A DNA stretch of 64,000 nt from NCBI GenBank assembly GCA_902477755.1, contig CABSIK010000007.1:1-64000 (forward strand), written 5' to 3'. This DNA is from an uncultured Clostridia bacterium. GTDB taxonomy: Bacteria; Bacillota; Clostridia; Lachnospirales; Anaerotignaceae. The notes below the pieces were generated by a model. It was not told where the DNA came from. It did no database searches and saw only the letters and a list, made by a program, of their open reading frames with translations. Below are positions 18,135 through 26,912 of the stretch, piece after piece; the stretch's first letter is position 1, and every line of letters starts with the position of its first letter. Made by a program: the position numbers and the translations under genes.

Positions 18135-18929
18135 TCAGGACAACAGTGCCCGGTCGCTGGCAAATTCACTGCCGCTGGCAACAGAGAACTGCCGCAGCAG
18201 GTCGTCCACCGTCAGTTTTTTCTTTTCTTCTCCGCGAATATCCAGAATGATCTGCCCGTTGTTCATCATGATCAGACGATTGCCGTGGGCAATGGCATCT
18301 TTCATGTTATGGGTAACCATAAGGGCAGTCAGGTTGTTTTCTGCAATGATGCGGTCGGAAATTTCCAATACCTTTGCCGCTGTTTTGGGGTCAAGGGCTG
18401 CCGTATGTTCATCCAGCAGCAGCACTTTGGGCTTTTTCAGGGTAGCCATGAGCAGTGTCAATGCCTGGCGCTGACCGCCGGAAAGAAGCCCCACCTTGGA
18501 ACGCAGGCGGTTTTCCAGACCCAAGTCCAGTGTTTTCAAGAGTTCCTTGTATTCTTCCCGTTCTTTGGCGCGGATGCCCCAGCATAAGTGCCGTGTCTTG
18601 CCCCGACGGTAAGCAATTGCCAGATTTTCCTCGATTTCCATATCTGCCGCTGTCCCCATCATAGGGTCCTGGAACACACGCCCCAGATAAGCCGCCCGTT
18701 TGTAGTCCGGCAGTCTGGTGACATCTTTCCCGTCAATGAGCACCTGACCTTCGTCCAAAGGCCAAGCGCCGCAGATGGCATTCATCATAGTGGATTTTCC
18801 GGCACCGTTGCCGCCGATGACGGTGACAAAGTCCCCTTCCTCCAGCTTCAGATTCAAGCCGCTGAGGGCTCTTTTTTCATTGATGGTATTTGCATTGAAT
18901 GTTTTGTATACGTTTCTCAGTTCCAACAT
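18135..18929 (-). CDS. ABC transporter ATPase, TrpZ-like
   Basis: A 264-residue nucleotide-binding subunit. Walker A is GGNGAGKST, the signature is LLSGGQRQALTL, Walker B is VLLLDEHTAAL and the switch His is in MVTHNM. It is the third gene of a three-gene importer and starts 4 bases after the permease stop. In streptococci such sets (TrpXYZ) import tryptophan; the substrate here is not proven. The start at 18929 has AAAGGGGG upstream. Confidence 0.9.
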   Translation of the reverse strand: MLELRNVYKTFNANTINEKRALSGLNLKLEEGDFVTVIGGNGAGKSTMMNAICGAWPLDEGQVLIDGKDVTRLPDYKRAAYLGRVFQDPMMGTAADMEIEENLAIAYRRGKTRHLCWGIRAKEREEYKELLKTLDLGLENRLRSKVGLLSGGQRQALTLLMATLKKPKVLLLDEHTAALDPKTAAKVLEISDRIIAENNLTALMVTHNMKDAIAHGNRLIMMNNGQIILDIRGEEKKKLTVDDLLRQFSVASGSEFASDRALLS

Positions 18930-18933
18930 AATC

Positions 18934-19830
18934 TCAAGCCCCCTTTCCTGCGCGACGGATGCGGCATCTTCCCTGAAGATAAGGCACTGCAAGGAAAAGC
19001 GCAACGATGAGCGCACTGATCAGTTTCAAGTCTGTGGTTTCCAGTCCCAGCCAAAGTACCACGGCAATGACCACGAAGTATAAAATGGCGCCGAATACAA
19101 CGCTGAGCATACGCAGGGCAAAATTGTTGAAAATCTTGCCGAACAGCACCGCACCGATGATAACTGCCGCCAAACCAATAACGATGGCGCCTCTGCCCAT
19201 GTTGACATCGGCATTGCCCTGATACTGGGCATAAAGCGCGCCGGAAAGTCCCACCAACGCATTGGAAAGCACCAGACCAAATACTTTCATACGGTTTGTG
19301 TTAATGCCCTGGGCACGGGACATATTGGCATTATTGCCGGTGGCACGGACAGCACGACCAACTTCTGTGCCGAAAAACCAGTATAAAACAGCAATGGTCA
19401 CCGCTACAAAAATCACAGATACCAGAATGGCGTGAGGAATATCCCGAAGGCTCAGAAGCAAATCATACTGATTGACATTGATGGCTTTGTTGGACGCCCC
19501 CATAATACGCATATTCACGGAATACAATCCCAATTGTGTCAAAATACCAGACAAGATAGGCGGAATGCCGAACAAGGTGTGAAACAGCCCTGTCACCAGC
19601 CCAGCCAACGCCCCTGCCAATGTGGCACATACCAGTGCTACATAAGGATTGACCCCTGCCAGCATCATGACCACAGCCACAGCGCCGCCAGTACCGATGC
19701 TGCCGTCTACAGTCAAATCCGCATAGTCCAGAACTTTATAAGTGATGTATACCCCAATCGCCATTATCCCCCAAATAAGCCCTTGGGCCACAGAGCCGGG
19801 CAGCGCTCGTATCAGATCCATGATTTCCAT
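18934..19830 (-). CDS. ABC transporter permease, TrpY-like
   Basis: A 298-residue membrane protein with about eight to nine hydrophobic helices, of the branched-chain-amino-acid-permease-like type (VLDYADLTVDGSIGTGGAVA near residue 32 is the typical start of this subgroup). It pairs with the ATPase downstream and the binding protein upstream. The start at 19830 follows GAGGAGGGA. Part of a TrpXYZ-like import system. Confidence 0.9.
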   Translation of the reverse strand: MEIMDLIRALPGSVAQGLIWGIMAIGVYITYKVLDYADLTVDGSIGTGGAVAVVMMLAGVNPYVALVCATLAGALAGLVTGLFHTLFGIPPILSGILTQLGLYSVNMRIMGASNKAINVNQYDLLLSLRDIPHAILVSVIFVAVTIAVLYWFFGTEVGRAVRATGNNANMSRAQGINTNRMKVFGLVLSNALVGLSGALYAQYQGNADVNMGRGAIVIGLAAVIIGAVLFGKIFNNFALRMLSVVFGAILYFVVIAVVLWLGLETTDLKLISALIVALFLAVPYLQGRCRIRRAGKGA

Positions 19831-19938
19831 GGGTGATCCCTCCTCTTTTTTCTTTCCTCTTTCCTGTGTAAGAAAAAACAACGGGACGGTGGTCCCGCTG
19901 TTCCTTCTAAAAAATTGCGTCATGTCAATGTTTCATTT

Positions 19939-20940
19939 TTATTCTTCGGCACCGATGGCAACCATATCATCTGGAATGGTAATGCCCAGCGCTTCTGCAA
20001 TTTCCGCATTATATTTCGGTGTCACGTTTTCGGAAACGTATTCAATGGGCATGGTAGCAGGATCTGCACCATTTACCAGAATTTCGTAAGCCATTTCACC
20101 TGCTTTGCAGCCCAGTTCGTAGTAGCTGATGCTCAGTGTTGCCAGACCGCCGGCAGCACACATATTTTCTTCCCCAGTAATTACGGGAATTTTTGCTGGT
20201 ACTGTCACGTTTTTGATGATTTCCATGTTATTTGCCATGGTGTTGTCTGTAGGAATATATACTGCGTCGCAGTCTGTAATGGCATTTGTGATGACTGCCT
20301 GTACTTCATTGGAGTCAGCCGCTGTGAATTCTTCCCATGCAATGCCGGCTTTGTCCAATTCTGCCTGTGCCAGCTGAGACTGGAACAGAGAGTTGGGTTC
20401 CGCGCTGCAATATACGATGGCTACTTTCTGCACATCAGGCACAAGTTTCTGAAGCAGTGCGATCTGCTGATCTACAGGTGCCAAGTCAGATGCACCAGTT
20501 ACGTTATAGCCGGGTGCCTCATTGGATTCGATAACCCCTGCTGTCACATAGTCAGTAACGGATGTCCCTACGATGGGGATGTCCCCTGTGGCCGCCGCAG
20601 ATGCCTGCAATGCGGTCGTAGCGTTTGCCATGATCAAATCCACATTATTGGAAACGAATTTTGTTGCGATGGTAGCGCAGTTTGCCTGTTCATTCTGAGC
20701 GTTCTGATAATCAAACGTCACTTTGTCCCCCAGTTTTTCTGTAAGGGTATCCTGAAAACCTTTTGTAGCTTCGTCCAGTGCCGCATGTTCCAGCTGCTGG
20801 ATGATCCCTACGGTATAAGTGCCGTCGCCGGTGGTTTCCGCTGTTGTTTCTTCCGTCGCATCACTGCTTCCGCAGCCTGTCATGGCTATCATGACAGCCG
20901 CCATGGCTGCCGCCGCAATCACTCGCATATTCTTCTTCAT
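19939..20940 (-). CDS. ABC transporter substrate-binding lipoprotein, TrpX-like
   Basis: A 333-residue lipoprotein. The signal peptide MKKNMRVIAAAAMAAVMIAM ends in the lipobox MTGC, with Cys as the anchor. The mature part (YTVGIIQQLEHAALDEATKG...) belongs to the ABC_sub_bind family (PF04392) that includes the streptococcal tryptophan-binding TrpX. The start at 20940 is preferred because GGGAG is 9 bases upstream; an ATG 6 bases earlier is too close. First gene of the operon. No T-box or other riboswitch is seen in its 90-nt leader. Confidence 0.92.
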   Translation of the reverse strand: MKKNMRVIAAAAMAAVMIAMTGCGSSDATEETTAETTGDGTYTVGIIQQLEHAALDEATKGFQDTLTEKLGDKVTFDYQNAQNEQANCATIATKFVSNNVDLIMANATTALQASAAATGDIPIVGTSVTDYVTAGVIESNEAPGYNVTGASDLAPVDQQIALLQKLVPDVQKVAIVYCSAEPNSLFQSQLAQAELDKAGIAWEEFTAADSNEVQAVITNAITDCDAVYIPTDNTMANNMEIIKNVTVPAKIPVITGEENMCAAGGLATLSISYYELGCKAGEMAYEILVNGADPATMPIEYVSENVTPKYNAEIAEALGITIPDDMVAIGAEE

Positions 20941-21032
20941 AGTCATACACTCCCTTATCTCTTTGCTTTTGTACATACTTTGTCTTTCACTTTCGCACGC
21001 ACACGCGGTTATGCTGTGCTTCGATAAAGTAC

Positions 21033-21060
21033 ATTATAGTCCTCCAAAACAAAAAGTCAA
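21033..21060 (-). promoter_or_regulatory. promoter of the TrpXYZ-like operon
   Basis: TTGACT (21055-21060), a 16-bp spacer and TATAAT (21033-21038) on the minus strand, about 90 bp before the lipoprotein start. Confidence 0.75.
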
Positions 21061-21119
21061 GGCTTTTTCATTTTTCTAATGTAAATACATCGTGCATGAT
21101 ATTTATGCGTTTTTCCCAT

Positions 21120-21152
21120 AAAAAAAGCAGCTCTGGAAAAGAACTGCTTCAT
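21120..21152 (-). terminator. second hairpin with U run after yqeY
   Basis: Read leftward, GAAGCAGTTCT/AGAGCTGCTTT with TTTTTT after it. It lies between the yqeY terminator and the ABC operon promoter and may be a back-up terminator. Confidence 0.55.
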
Positions 21153-21241
21153 AAAACCCGAATATAACTGAAATCCTTGAAAAACCAAAGCTTTCAGCTA
21201 TTTGGTTTTTATACGGAGTCTATACTTTTTTTGCGCAAACA

Positions 21242-21276
21242 GAAAAAAGCGAACCACATAAGTGGTTCGCTCTGAA
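21242..21276 (-). terminator. terminator of the rpsU-yqeY operon
   Basis: AGCGAACCAC/GTGGTTCGCT (21248-21271) followed leftward by TTTTTTCTG on the minus strand, 10 bp after the yqeY stop. Confidence 0.85.
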
Positions 21277-21284
21277 CTCTGATT

Positions 21285-21734
21285 TTATTTGCCTTGGAGC
21301 ATTTTTCTAACAAGATTGCCTACGACTTTGTTGTCCGCACGGCCTTTTACCTTAGGGGTAACAATGGCCATTACTTTCCCCATTTCTTTTACGGATGCTG
21401 CACCGCTTTCGGCAACGGCTTCCGCCACAATCTTCTGAATTTCTTCTTCACTTAACTGCTCTGGAAGGTAACCCAATAAAATTTCGATTTCTCTGTTCAG
21501 TTTTTCGATCAGATCCTGTCTGCCGCTTTTTTCATATTCGGGCAGAGAGTCACGGCGGCTTTTCAGCTGTTTGGCAATAACGTCCAGAACACCGTCCTCA
21601 TCCAGTTCGATCTTCTTATCTTTTTCAATCTGCAGAATGCCGGAACGAATGAGCTGTACTGTATCTTTTTTCACAGTATCCTTCTCTTTCATGGCAGTCT
21701 TCAGGTCCGCAAAAAGCTGTTCTTTTAATGACAT
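21285..21734 (-). CDS. yqeY: GatB/YqeY domain protein
   Basis: A 149-residue helical protein (MSLKEQLFADLKTAMKEKD...) of the YqeY family, related to the tail domain of GatB that touches tRNA. Its role is unproven. It follows rpsU as in Bacillus. The start at 21734 is chosen because AAAGGA lies 9 bases upstream; nearer ATGs at 21740 and 21743 are too close to that site. Confidence 0.93.
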   Translation of the reverse strand: MSLKEQLFADLKTAMKEKDTVKKDTVQLIRSGILQIEKDKKIELDEDGVLDVIAKQLKSRRDSLPEYEKSGRQDLIEKLNREIEILLGYLPEQLSEEEIQKIVAEAVAESGAASVKEMGKVMAIVTPKVKGRADNKVVGNLVRKMLQGK

Positions 21735-21770
21735 AACCATCATTCCTTTGCGCAACAAAATAAAGTAAAA

Positions 21771-21947
21771 TTATTTGAATTTACGTTTTCTGGCAGCTTC
21801 GGATTTCTTTTTGCGTTTTACGCTGGGTTTGTCATAATGCTCTCTTTTGCGTACTTCGCCCATGATGCCGTCTCTAGCACATGTTCTTTTGAAACGACGC
21901 AGTGCGCTGTCTAAGGATTCATTTTCTTTAACTTTTACCTCTGACAT
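21771..21947 (-). CDS. rpsU: 30S ribosomal protein S21
   Basis: A 58-residue basic ribosomal protein ([20 protein letters not shown]...), full length for the family, ending in [19 protein letters not shown] is 8 bases before the ATG at 21947. It is the first gene of an operon with yqeY and has its own strong promoter. Confidence 0.97.
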   Translation of the reverse strand: MSEVKVKENESLDSALRRFKRTCARDGIMGEVRKREHYDKPSVKRKKKSEAARKRKFK

Positions 21948-21961
21948 GAATTTCCCTCCCT

Positions 21962-22046
21962 CCAGATGCGAGATTCGTGTACGGGAAAGGCTTACCTTTT
22001 TTACCGTACATTTAGGAATTATACACAAAAAAACAGCTCTCGTCAA
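21962..22046 (-). promoter_or_regulatory. rpsU promoter and hairpin leader
   Basis: TTGACG (22041-22046), a 17-bp spacer and TATAAT (22018-22023) on the minus strand. The transcribed leader holds a hairpin GTACGG...AAAGG-TAAG-CCTTT-CCCGTAC at about 21979-22010, just before the ribosome binding site. This could be an autoregulatory site for S21, but that is inference. Confidence 0.75.
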
Positions 22047-22169
22047 TAAAAATAAACGGATTGATGCGAGAAAATTTGATTTTTCCGCAAATTCTCGCTT
22101 TCCCGACCAAAAACCATCCTCTCATTTCCTCCCTTTATCTGTTTTCCGCCGAAAAAAACCGGAAAAGTC

Positions 22170-22320
22170 AAAGCTGCTTCCCCTTAAGAAAACATTATTT
22201 TCTGTTTTATTGATTTTTTCAAGGGAAGTACGGCGGCTGTCTTCAGAAGAAAACATGTCAAATAAAATCTGAATAAAATAAGAAAGCCAGAATCCTTTGT
22301 ATCATAAGGATTCCGGCTGT
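22170..22320 (-). repeat. dispersed intergenic repeat, copy A (with glgB terminator)
   Basis: Reverse-orientation copy of the repeat at 38541 and 47143. It has the terminator AGCCGGAATCCTT/AAGGATTCTGGCT (22285-22318), the block GTTTTCTTCTGAAGACAGCC (22235-22254 reversed) and the outer hairpin CTTCCCCTT/AAGGGAAG (22177-22228). The right arm that the other copies have beyond the terminator is missing. In the glgB direction it serves as that gene's terminator. Confidence 0.8.
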
Positions 22321-22360
22321 CATACTCTCCTATTTCAAGAAATCAGCGCAAAACATGTTT

Positions 22361-24622
22361 TCACGCTTTTTTCTTTTCTGTTTTCTTGGCAGGCTTCTTT
22401 TCTGCCTTTGGTTCTGCCGGCACCTTCCTCTCCAGCACCACCATGCCCAGAGGGGGCACTTTCACGCGGATGCTGTTCTGGTAGTGATTCCAAGGCATTT
22501 TTTCGCTGACTGCGGCTTTTTTGTTAACCACACCGCTGCCGCCGTATTTTTCCGCGTCACTGTTGAACACTTCTTTGTATGTTCCTGCAAAAGGCACGCC
22601 TATGCGGAAATCTTCGTATGTTTCCGGTGTGAAATTGCAGATGAAATACAGTTCCTTGTCCTCACTGCGGCGGATGAAGGAAACCACAGAGGATTCCGCG
22701 TCATCACATTCAATCCATGTAAAGCCATGGGGGTCATAGTCCTGCTGCCAGAAAGGACTTTCGGACAGATAAAAGTGGTTCAGGTCTTTCATGTACAGCT
22801 GCATCTGCTGATGGTCTTTGTACTGAAGCAGATGCCAATCCAGAGAACGTGCTTCACTCCATTCGTTGAACTGAGCAAATTCCCCACCCATGAACAGCAG
22901 CTTTTTACCAGGATGACCGTACATGAAGCCATAGGACAGACGCAGATTTGCGTATTTCTGCCACAGGTCGCCGGGCATTTTGCCAATCATAGCGCTCTTT
23001 TCATGTACCACTTCGTCATGGGACAGTACCAGTACGAAGTTTTCGGAGTAATTGTATGCCATACCGAAAGTCAGGTTATTGTGGTGATACTTCCGGTGGA
23101 TAGGGTCTTTTTTAATATAGAACAGGAAGTCGTTCATCCAGCCCATGTTCCACTTCATGGTAAAGCCCAGACCGTTGTCATCAGCGCTCTTTGTAACGCC
23201 TTCCCAAGATGTGGATTCCTCGGCGATCATCATGGTGCCGGGCAGACGTTTGGACACGATGGAGTTCATGTGTTTGATAAATTCCACAGCTTCCAGATTT
23301 TCTCTGCCGCCGTATTCGTTAGGTGCCCATTCGCCGTCGTTCTTGCAGAAATCCAAATACAGCATAGACGCAACGGCGTCTACGCGCAGACCGTCGATGT
23401 GGTATTCATCCAGCCAGAACAGCGCATTGGCAATGAGGAAGTTGCTGACTTCTTTTCTGCCGTAGTTGAAAATGTAAGTGCCCCACTGGAGATGTTCTCC
23501 CCGTCTGGGGTCCTGATGTTCATACAATGCTGTGCCGTCAAACCGTCCCAGACCAAATTCGTCTTTGGGGAAGTGAGCAGGCACCCAGTCCAAAATGACG
23601 CCGATGCCGTTCTGATGGCAAGTATCAATGAATTCCTTGAACATAGCAGGTGTGCCGTAGCGGCTGGTAGGTGCGTAGTATCCTGTCACCTGATAGCCCC
23701 AGCTGCCGTCAAAGGGATGTTCTTCCACAGGCAGCAGTTCAATGTGGCTAAAGCCCATTTCTTTCACATAAGGCACCAGTTTTTCTGCCATTTCTGTATA
23801 GGTCAGGAAGCGGTCGCCTTCTTCGGGCACACGCATCCAAGAGCCCAAATGGACTTCATAAATATTCATAGGCGCTGTGTACACATTGGCTTTCTTTCTG
23901 GCAGTCATCCATTTTCTGTCTTTCCATTTGTACCGCCCGATGGGGTAGATTACAGAAGCCGTTTCCGGACGAAGCTGTGCGTAGAAAGCGTAGGGGTCGC
24001 ACTTGTCTACCTGTTTGCCTGTGGATTGTACCACATGGAATTTATACTGATCCATGGCAGCCAGCCCGGGAATGAACAATTCCCAGATACCGGACTCACC
24101 CAAAAGACGCATGGGATGTCTGCGAGTGTCCCAGCCGTTGAAGTTCCCAATGACGCTGACGCTTTTGGCATTGGGTGCCCAAACGGCAAAGGAAACGCCT
24201 TTTGCTCCTTCAAATGTGATCAGATGGGCGCCTAATTTTTCATAAATTTCATAATGATTTCCCTGACCGAACAGATACCGATCAAATTCAGAAATGGTAG
24301 GACTGAAGGCATAAGGGTCATATGTATGCCAGCTGTTGCCCTGATAATCGGTACATTCCAGCCGATAGCGGAACCATTCTTCTCTGTCAGGAATGATGAC
24401 TTCAAAAAATCCGTCCTCGTGGATACGTTCCATGGGATATTTCAGTTTTCTTGTATTTGTATCCACAACGGTAATGGTATGGGCGCCGGGGATAAACGCA
24501 CGCACAACCACGCATTTTTTTCCGTCTTCCTCCACTTCGTGCATACCCAGCACGGTATGGGGGTCGGCATGCTCCCCGTTAATGATTTGGAAAAGTTCGT
24601 TCAAGTGTTTAATGGTAATCAT
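22361..24622 (-). CDS. glgB: 1,4-alpha-glucan branching enzyme
   Basis: A 753-residue GH13 enzyme that makes alpha-1,6 branches in glycogen. An N-terminal CBM48-type domain is followed by the (beta/alpha)8 barrel with DGLRVDAVASML (nucleophile Asp), AEESTSW (acid Glu) and VLSHDEVVH. The tail adds about 20 residues rich in Lys, Pro and Ala after the usual end (VVLERK). The start at 24622 follows AAAGGGGATGAGAGG. It is a lone gene here, without other glycogen genes nearby. Confidence 0.96.
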   Translation of the reverse strand: MITIKHLNELFQIINGEHADPHTVLGMHEVEEDGKKCVVVRAFIPGAHTITVVDTNTRKLKYPMERIHEDGFFEVIIPDREEWFRYRLECTDYQGNSWHTYDPYAFSPTISEFDRYLFGQGNHYEIYEKLGAHLITFEGAKGVSFAVWAPNAKSVSVIGNFNGWDTRRHPMRLLGESGIWELFIPGLAAMDQYKFHVVQSTGKQVDKCDPYAFYAQLRPETASVIYPIGRYKWKDRKWMTARKKANVYTAPMNIYEVHLGSWMRVPEEGDRFLTYTEMAEKLVPYVKEMGFSHIELLPVEEHPFDGSWGYQVTGYYAPTSRYGTPAMFKEFIDTCHQNGIGVILDWVPAHFPKDEFGLGRFDGTALYEHQDPRRGEHLQWGTYIFNYGRKEVSNFLIANALFWLDEYHIDGLRVDAVASMLYLDFCKNDGEWAPNEYGGRENLEAVEFIKHMNSIVSKRLPGTMMIAEESTSWEGVTKSADDNGLGFTMKWNMGWMNDFLFYIKKDPIHRKYHHNNLTFGMAYNYSENFVLVLSHDEVVHEKSAMIGKMPGDLWQKYANLRLSYGFMYGHPGKKLLFMGGEFAQFNEWSEARSLDWHLLQYKDHQQMQLYMKDLNHFYLSESPFWQQDYDPHGFTWIECDDAESSVVSFIRRSEDKELYFICNFTPETYEDFRIGVPFAGTYKEVFNSDAEKYGGSGVVNKKAAVSEKMPWNHYQNSIRVKVPPLGMVVLERKVPAEPKAEKKPAKKTEKKKA

Positions 24623-24750
24623 CCTCTCATCCCCTTTTGTATCTCTCAACATTTGCTGGCGAGATGTATTCAGGTTATATTATACACCATTTTTGTTCTG
24701 AATTCTATCCAATTTCACAATTCTTTGTACATGAAAAACGACAATTCTTC

Positions 24751-24776
24751 AGGGGCTTTCTCATAAGAAAACAAAG
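24751..24776 (+). repeat. fragment of the dispersed intergenic repeat
   Basis: AGGGGCTTTCTCATAAGAAA followed by ACAAAG matches the left end of the full repeats (GGGGCATCTTCATAAGAAAA, CAAAG). A second weaker match (TTTTTTCATAGGAAAACAG) follows at about 24826. The rest of the repeat is absent. Confidence 0.5.
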
Positions 24777-24846
24777 TCCGCCCAAATCCTTTTCAAAAAA
24801 CTTCTGCTTAACTTATTCCTGCAATGTTTTTTCATAGGAAAACAGA

Positions 24847-24875
24847 TTGTAAATCGCCATAAAAAAAGATATACT
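24847..24875 (+). promoter_or_regulatory. promoter of the structured RNA / MBL leader
   Basis: TTGTAA (24847-24852), a 17-bp spacer and TATACT (24870-24875). Transcription would start near 24882, at the 5' edge of the structured region and about 287 bp before the start codon at 25169. Confidence 0.6.
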
Positions 24876-24881
24876 GTAATT

Positions 24882-25125
24882 AGAAAAACAAATGTCTTTC
24901 TCTAAATTACACCATGTCAAAACTATTGAAAAGTTTGGGAGACCTACTGTCATCCGCAGTCGGAATTTATTTCCGACGAGGAAAACAGAGAGTTTCAAGG
25001 CATTTATGCCGATGGAACGAACTGTTTATACCTCTGTCAGCTCGTCAAAGCCTTGAATGAAATGAGGCTTTGACGAAGGGTGATCGACCTCGTCGACACC
25101 CTAAAATGTCTTTCCCAGACATATG
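24882..25125 (+). ncRNA. candidate structured RNA in the leader of the MBL-fold gene
   Basis: Hairpins lie in order. GTCGGAA/TTCCGAC is at 24959-24977. ACAGAG (24985-24990) pairs with CTCTGT (25032-25037), enclosing GTTTC/GGAAC and GGCA/TGCC. A perfect 11-bp hairpin CGTCAAAGCCT/AGGCTTTGACG is at 25043-25075. AGGGTG-TCGA/TCGA-CACCCT is at 25077-25102. The loop CCTCG (25088-25092) of the last one is complementary to CGAGG (24977-24981), which gives a pseudoknot. ATGTCT near the 5' end and AGACAT at 25117-25122 could close the whole. It could be a cis leader or a separate RNA. I cannot assign a known class; the raiA motif should be tested. Confidence 0.65.
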
Positions 25126-25168
25126 ATTCCATACAGTTTTTTGTAAATCACTGAGGGGGGATTGCTTT

Positions 25169-26794
25169 ATGAAACTGATGTTTTTAGGGGCTGACCATGA
25201 AGTCACCGGCAGCTGTCATTATATCGAAGCCTGCGGCAAAAGCATCCTGCTGGACTGCGGCATGGAGCAGGGACGGGATACTTACGAAAATCAGGAGATT
25301 CCTGTTGCTGCCTCCGCCATCGACTATGTGTTTTTGTCCCACGCCCATATTGACCATTCCGGGCTTTTGCCCCTGCTGTACAAAAACGGCTTTCAGGGGA
25401 AAATCTACGCCACCGATGCCACCACAGACCTGTGCCGCATCATGCTGTTAGACAGTGCCCACATTCAGGAATTCGAAGCCCAGTGGCGGAACCGCAAGGC
25501 AAAACGTGCCGGCGCGCCGCCCTTTGAGCCTCTTTACACCACAGCGGAAGCCACAGCTGTTATGGAACACTTCGTTCCCTGCGACTATATGGAAATGGTG
25601 GAAGTCTGCGAAGGCATCCGTCTGCGTTTTACGGATGTTGGGCACCTCTTAGGCTCCTCCAGCATGGAAATCTGGCTGACAGAAGGGGAAATCACCAAAA
25701 AGCTGGTATTTTCCGGCGACATCGGCAACATCAACCAGCCCATTATCCATGACCCTCGTTACACAGCGGAAGCGGACTATGTCATCATGGAAAGCACTTA
25801 TGGCGACCGGCTCCACACAGCCCCTCCTGACTATGTGCAGGCTTTGGCGGAAGAAATCCAAGCCACACTGGATGCTGGCGGCAATCTGGTGATTCCTTCC
25901 TTTGCCGTTGGACGTACACAGGAAATGCTCTATTTCATTCGGGAAATCAAGGAACGGAATCTGGTAACGGGACATGACAACTTCCCCGTTTACATCGACA
26001 GCCCCCTTGCCATTGAAGCCACAAAGGTATTTATGGAAAATCGTCTGGACTGCTTCGACACCGCCGCCATGGAGCTGGTGAAAAAGGGCATCAATCCCCT
26101 GCAATTCCCCGGTCTGAATCTTGCCATCACGCCGGAGGACTCCACTGCCATCAACTTTGACCGGACACCGAAAGTTATTATTTCCGCTTCGGGCATGTGC
26201 GAAGCAGGACGTATCCGTCATCATTTGAAGCATAACCTCTGGCGTAAAGAATGTACCATTCTCTTTGTAGGCTATCAGGCGGTAGGCACATTGGGGCGCA
26301 ACATTGTGGAAGGCGCCAAGGAAGTGCGGCTGTTCGGTGAAACCATCGAAGTCAATGCCAAAATCCATCAGCTTGCCGGTGTCAGCGGTCACGCCGACAA
26401 AAAAGGTCTGCTGAACTGGATTCACCATTTCGACCAGAAACCTCAGACCGTTTTCGTGGTACACGGGGAAGATTTGGTCTGTGAAGCCTTCAAAAATTGC
26501 CTGAAAGAAGACTATGGTTTCCATGCCGTAGCCCCTTACAGCGGTGCCTGCTTCGATTTGTCCGACGGCTCTATGATTTCCGCCGGTGTGAAAATCCCTG
26601 TGGTACCGAAGCTCTATCCCCATGCCCGTGCGGCAACGGAAGGGGGCAAACGTGCCATGTACCTTTCCGATCAGCTGGACGAAGCCGGCAAACGCCTTCT
26701 GCGTATCATCAGCCAGAACAAAGGCGGTGCCAACCGGGATATGGAAAAACTCCTCAAGCAGATCAATGCCCTTTGCGACAAATTGGAAAGCTGA
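25169..26794 (+). CDS. MBL-fold beta-CASP hydrolase (RNA-processing type)
   Basis: A 541-residue cytosolic protein with a metallo-beta-lactamase domain (zinc motif LSHAHIDHSG near residue 57, later GDIGN and the His in SGHADK), an inserted beta-CASP domain and the C-terminal RNA-specificity segment (SASGMCEAGRIRHHL near 345). It resembles the bacterial YSH1/CPSF-like nucleases rather than RNase J, and lacks the long RNase J C-terminus. The start follows GAGGGGGG. Its leader carries the structured RNA described above. Confidence 0.88.
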   Translation: MKLMFLGADHEVTGSCHYIEACGKSILLDCGMEQGRDTYENQEIPVAASAIDYVFLSHAHIDHSGLLPLLYKNGFQGKIYATDATTDLCRIMLLDSAHIQEFEAQWRNRKAKRAGAPPFEPLYTTAEATAVMEHFVPCDYMEMVEVCEGIRLRFTDVGHLLGSSSMEIWLTEGEITKKLVFSGDIGNINQPIIHDPRYTAEADYVIMESTYGDRLHTAPPDYVQALAEEIQATLDAGGNLVIPSFAVGRTQEMLYFIREIKERNLVTGHDNFPVYIDSPLAIEATKVFMENRLDCFDTAAMELVKKGINPLQFPGLNLAITPEDSTAINFDRTPKVIISASGMCEAGRIRHHLKHNLWRKECTILFVGYQAVGTLGRNIVEGAKEVRLFGETIEVNAKIHQLAGVSGHADKKGLLNWIHHFDQKPQTVFVVHGEDLVCEAFKNCLKEDYGFHAVAPYSGACFDLSDGSMISAGVKIPVVPKLYPHARAATEGGKRAMYLSDQLDEAGKRLLRIISQNKGGANRDMEKLLKQINALCDKLES

Positions 26795-26867
26795 CTTTCC
26801 TTTCTCATACCCAACCCCTGAAAACGTCGGATTTCTTCGGATTTCCGGCGTTTTCCCGTTTTTCCAA

Positions 26868-26912
26868 AGAAAAAGCACGAAACCTATCGAGATTTCGTGC
26901 TTTGTTTTATTT
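26868..26912. terminator. bidirectional terminator between the MBL gene and pmbA
   Basis: AAAGCACGAAA/TTTCGTGCTTT (26872-26903) with inner ATC/GAT pairing. The outer arms are the same as at 7408-7450. It serves two convergent genes. Confidence 0.85.

Noticed and set aside
20947..21032. T-box or tryptophan leader before the TrpXYZ-like operon
   Set aside because: The leader is only about 85 nt and has no T-box sequence, terminator or run of Trp codons.
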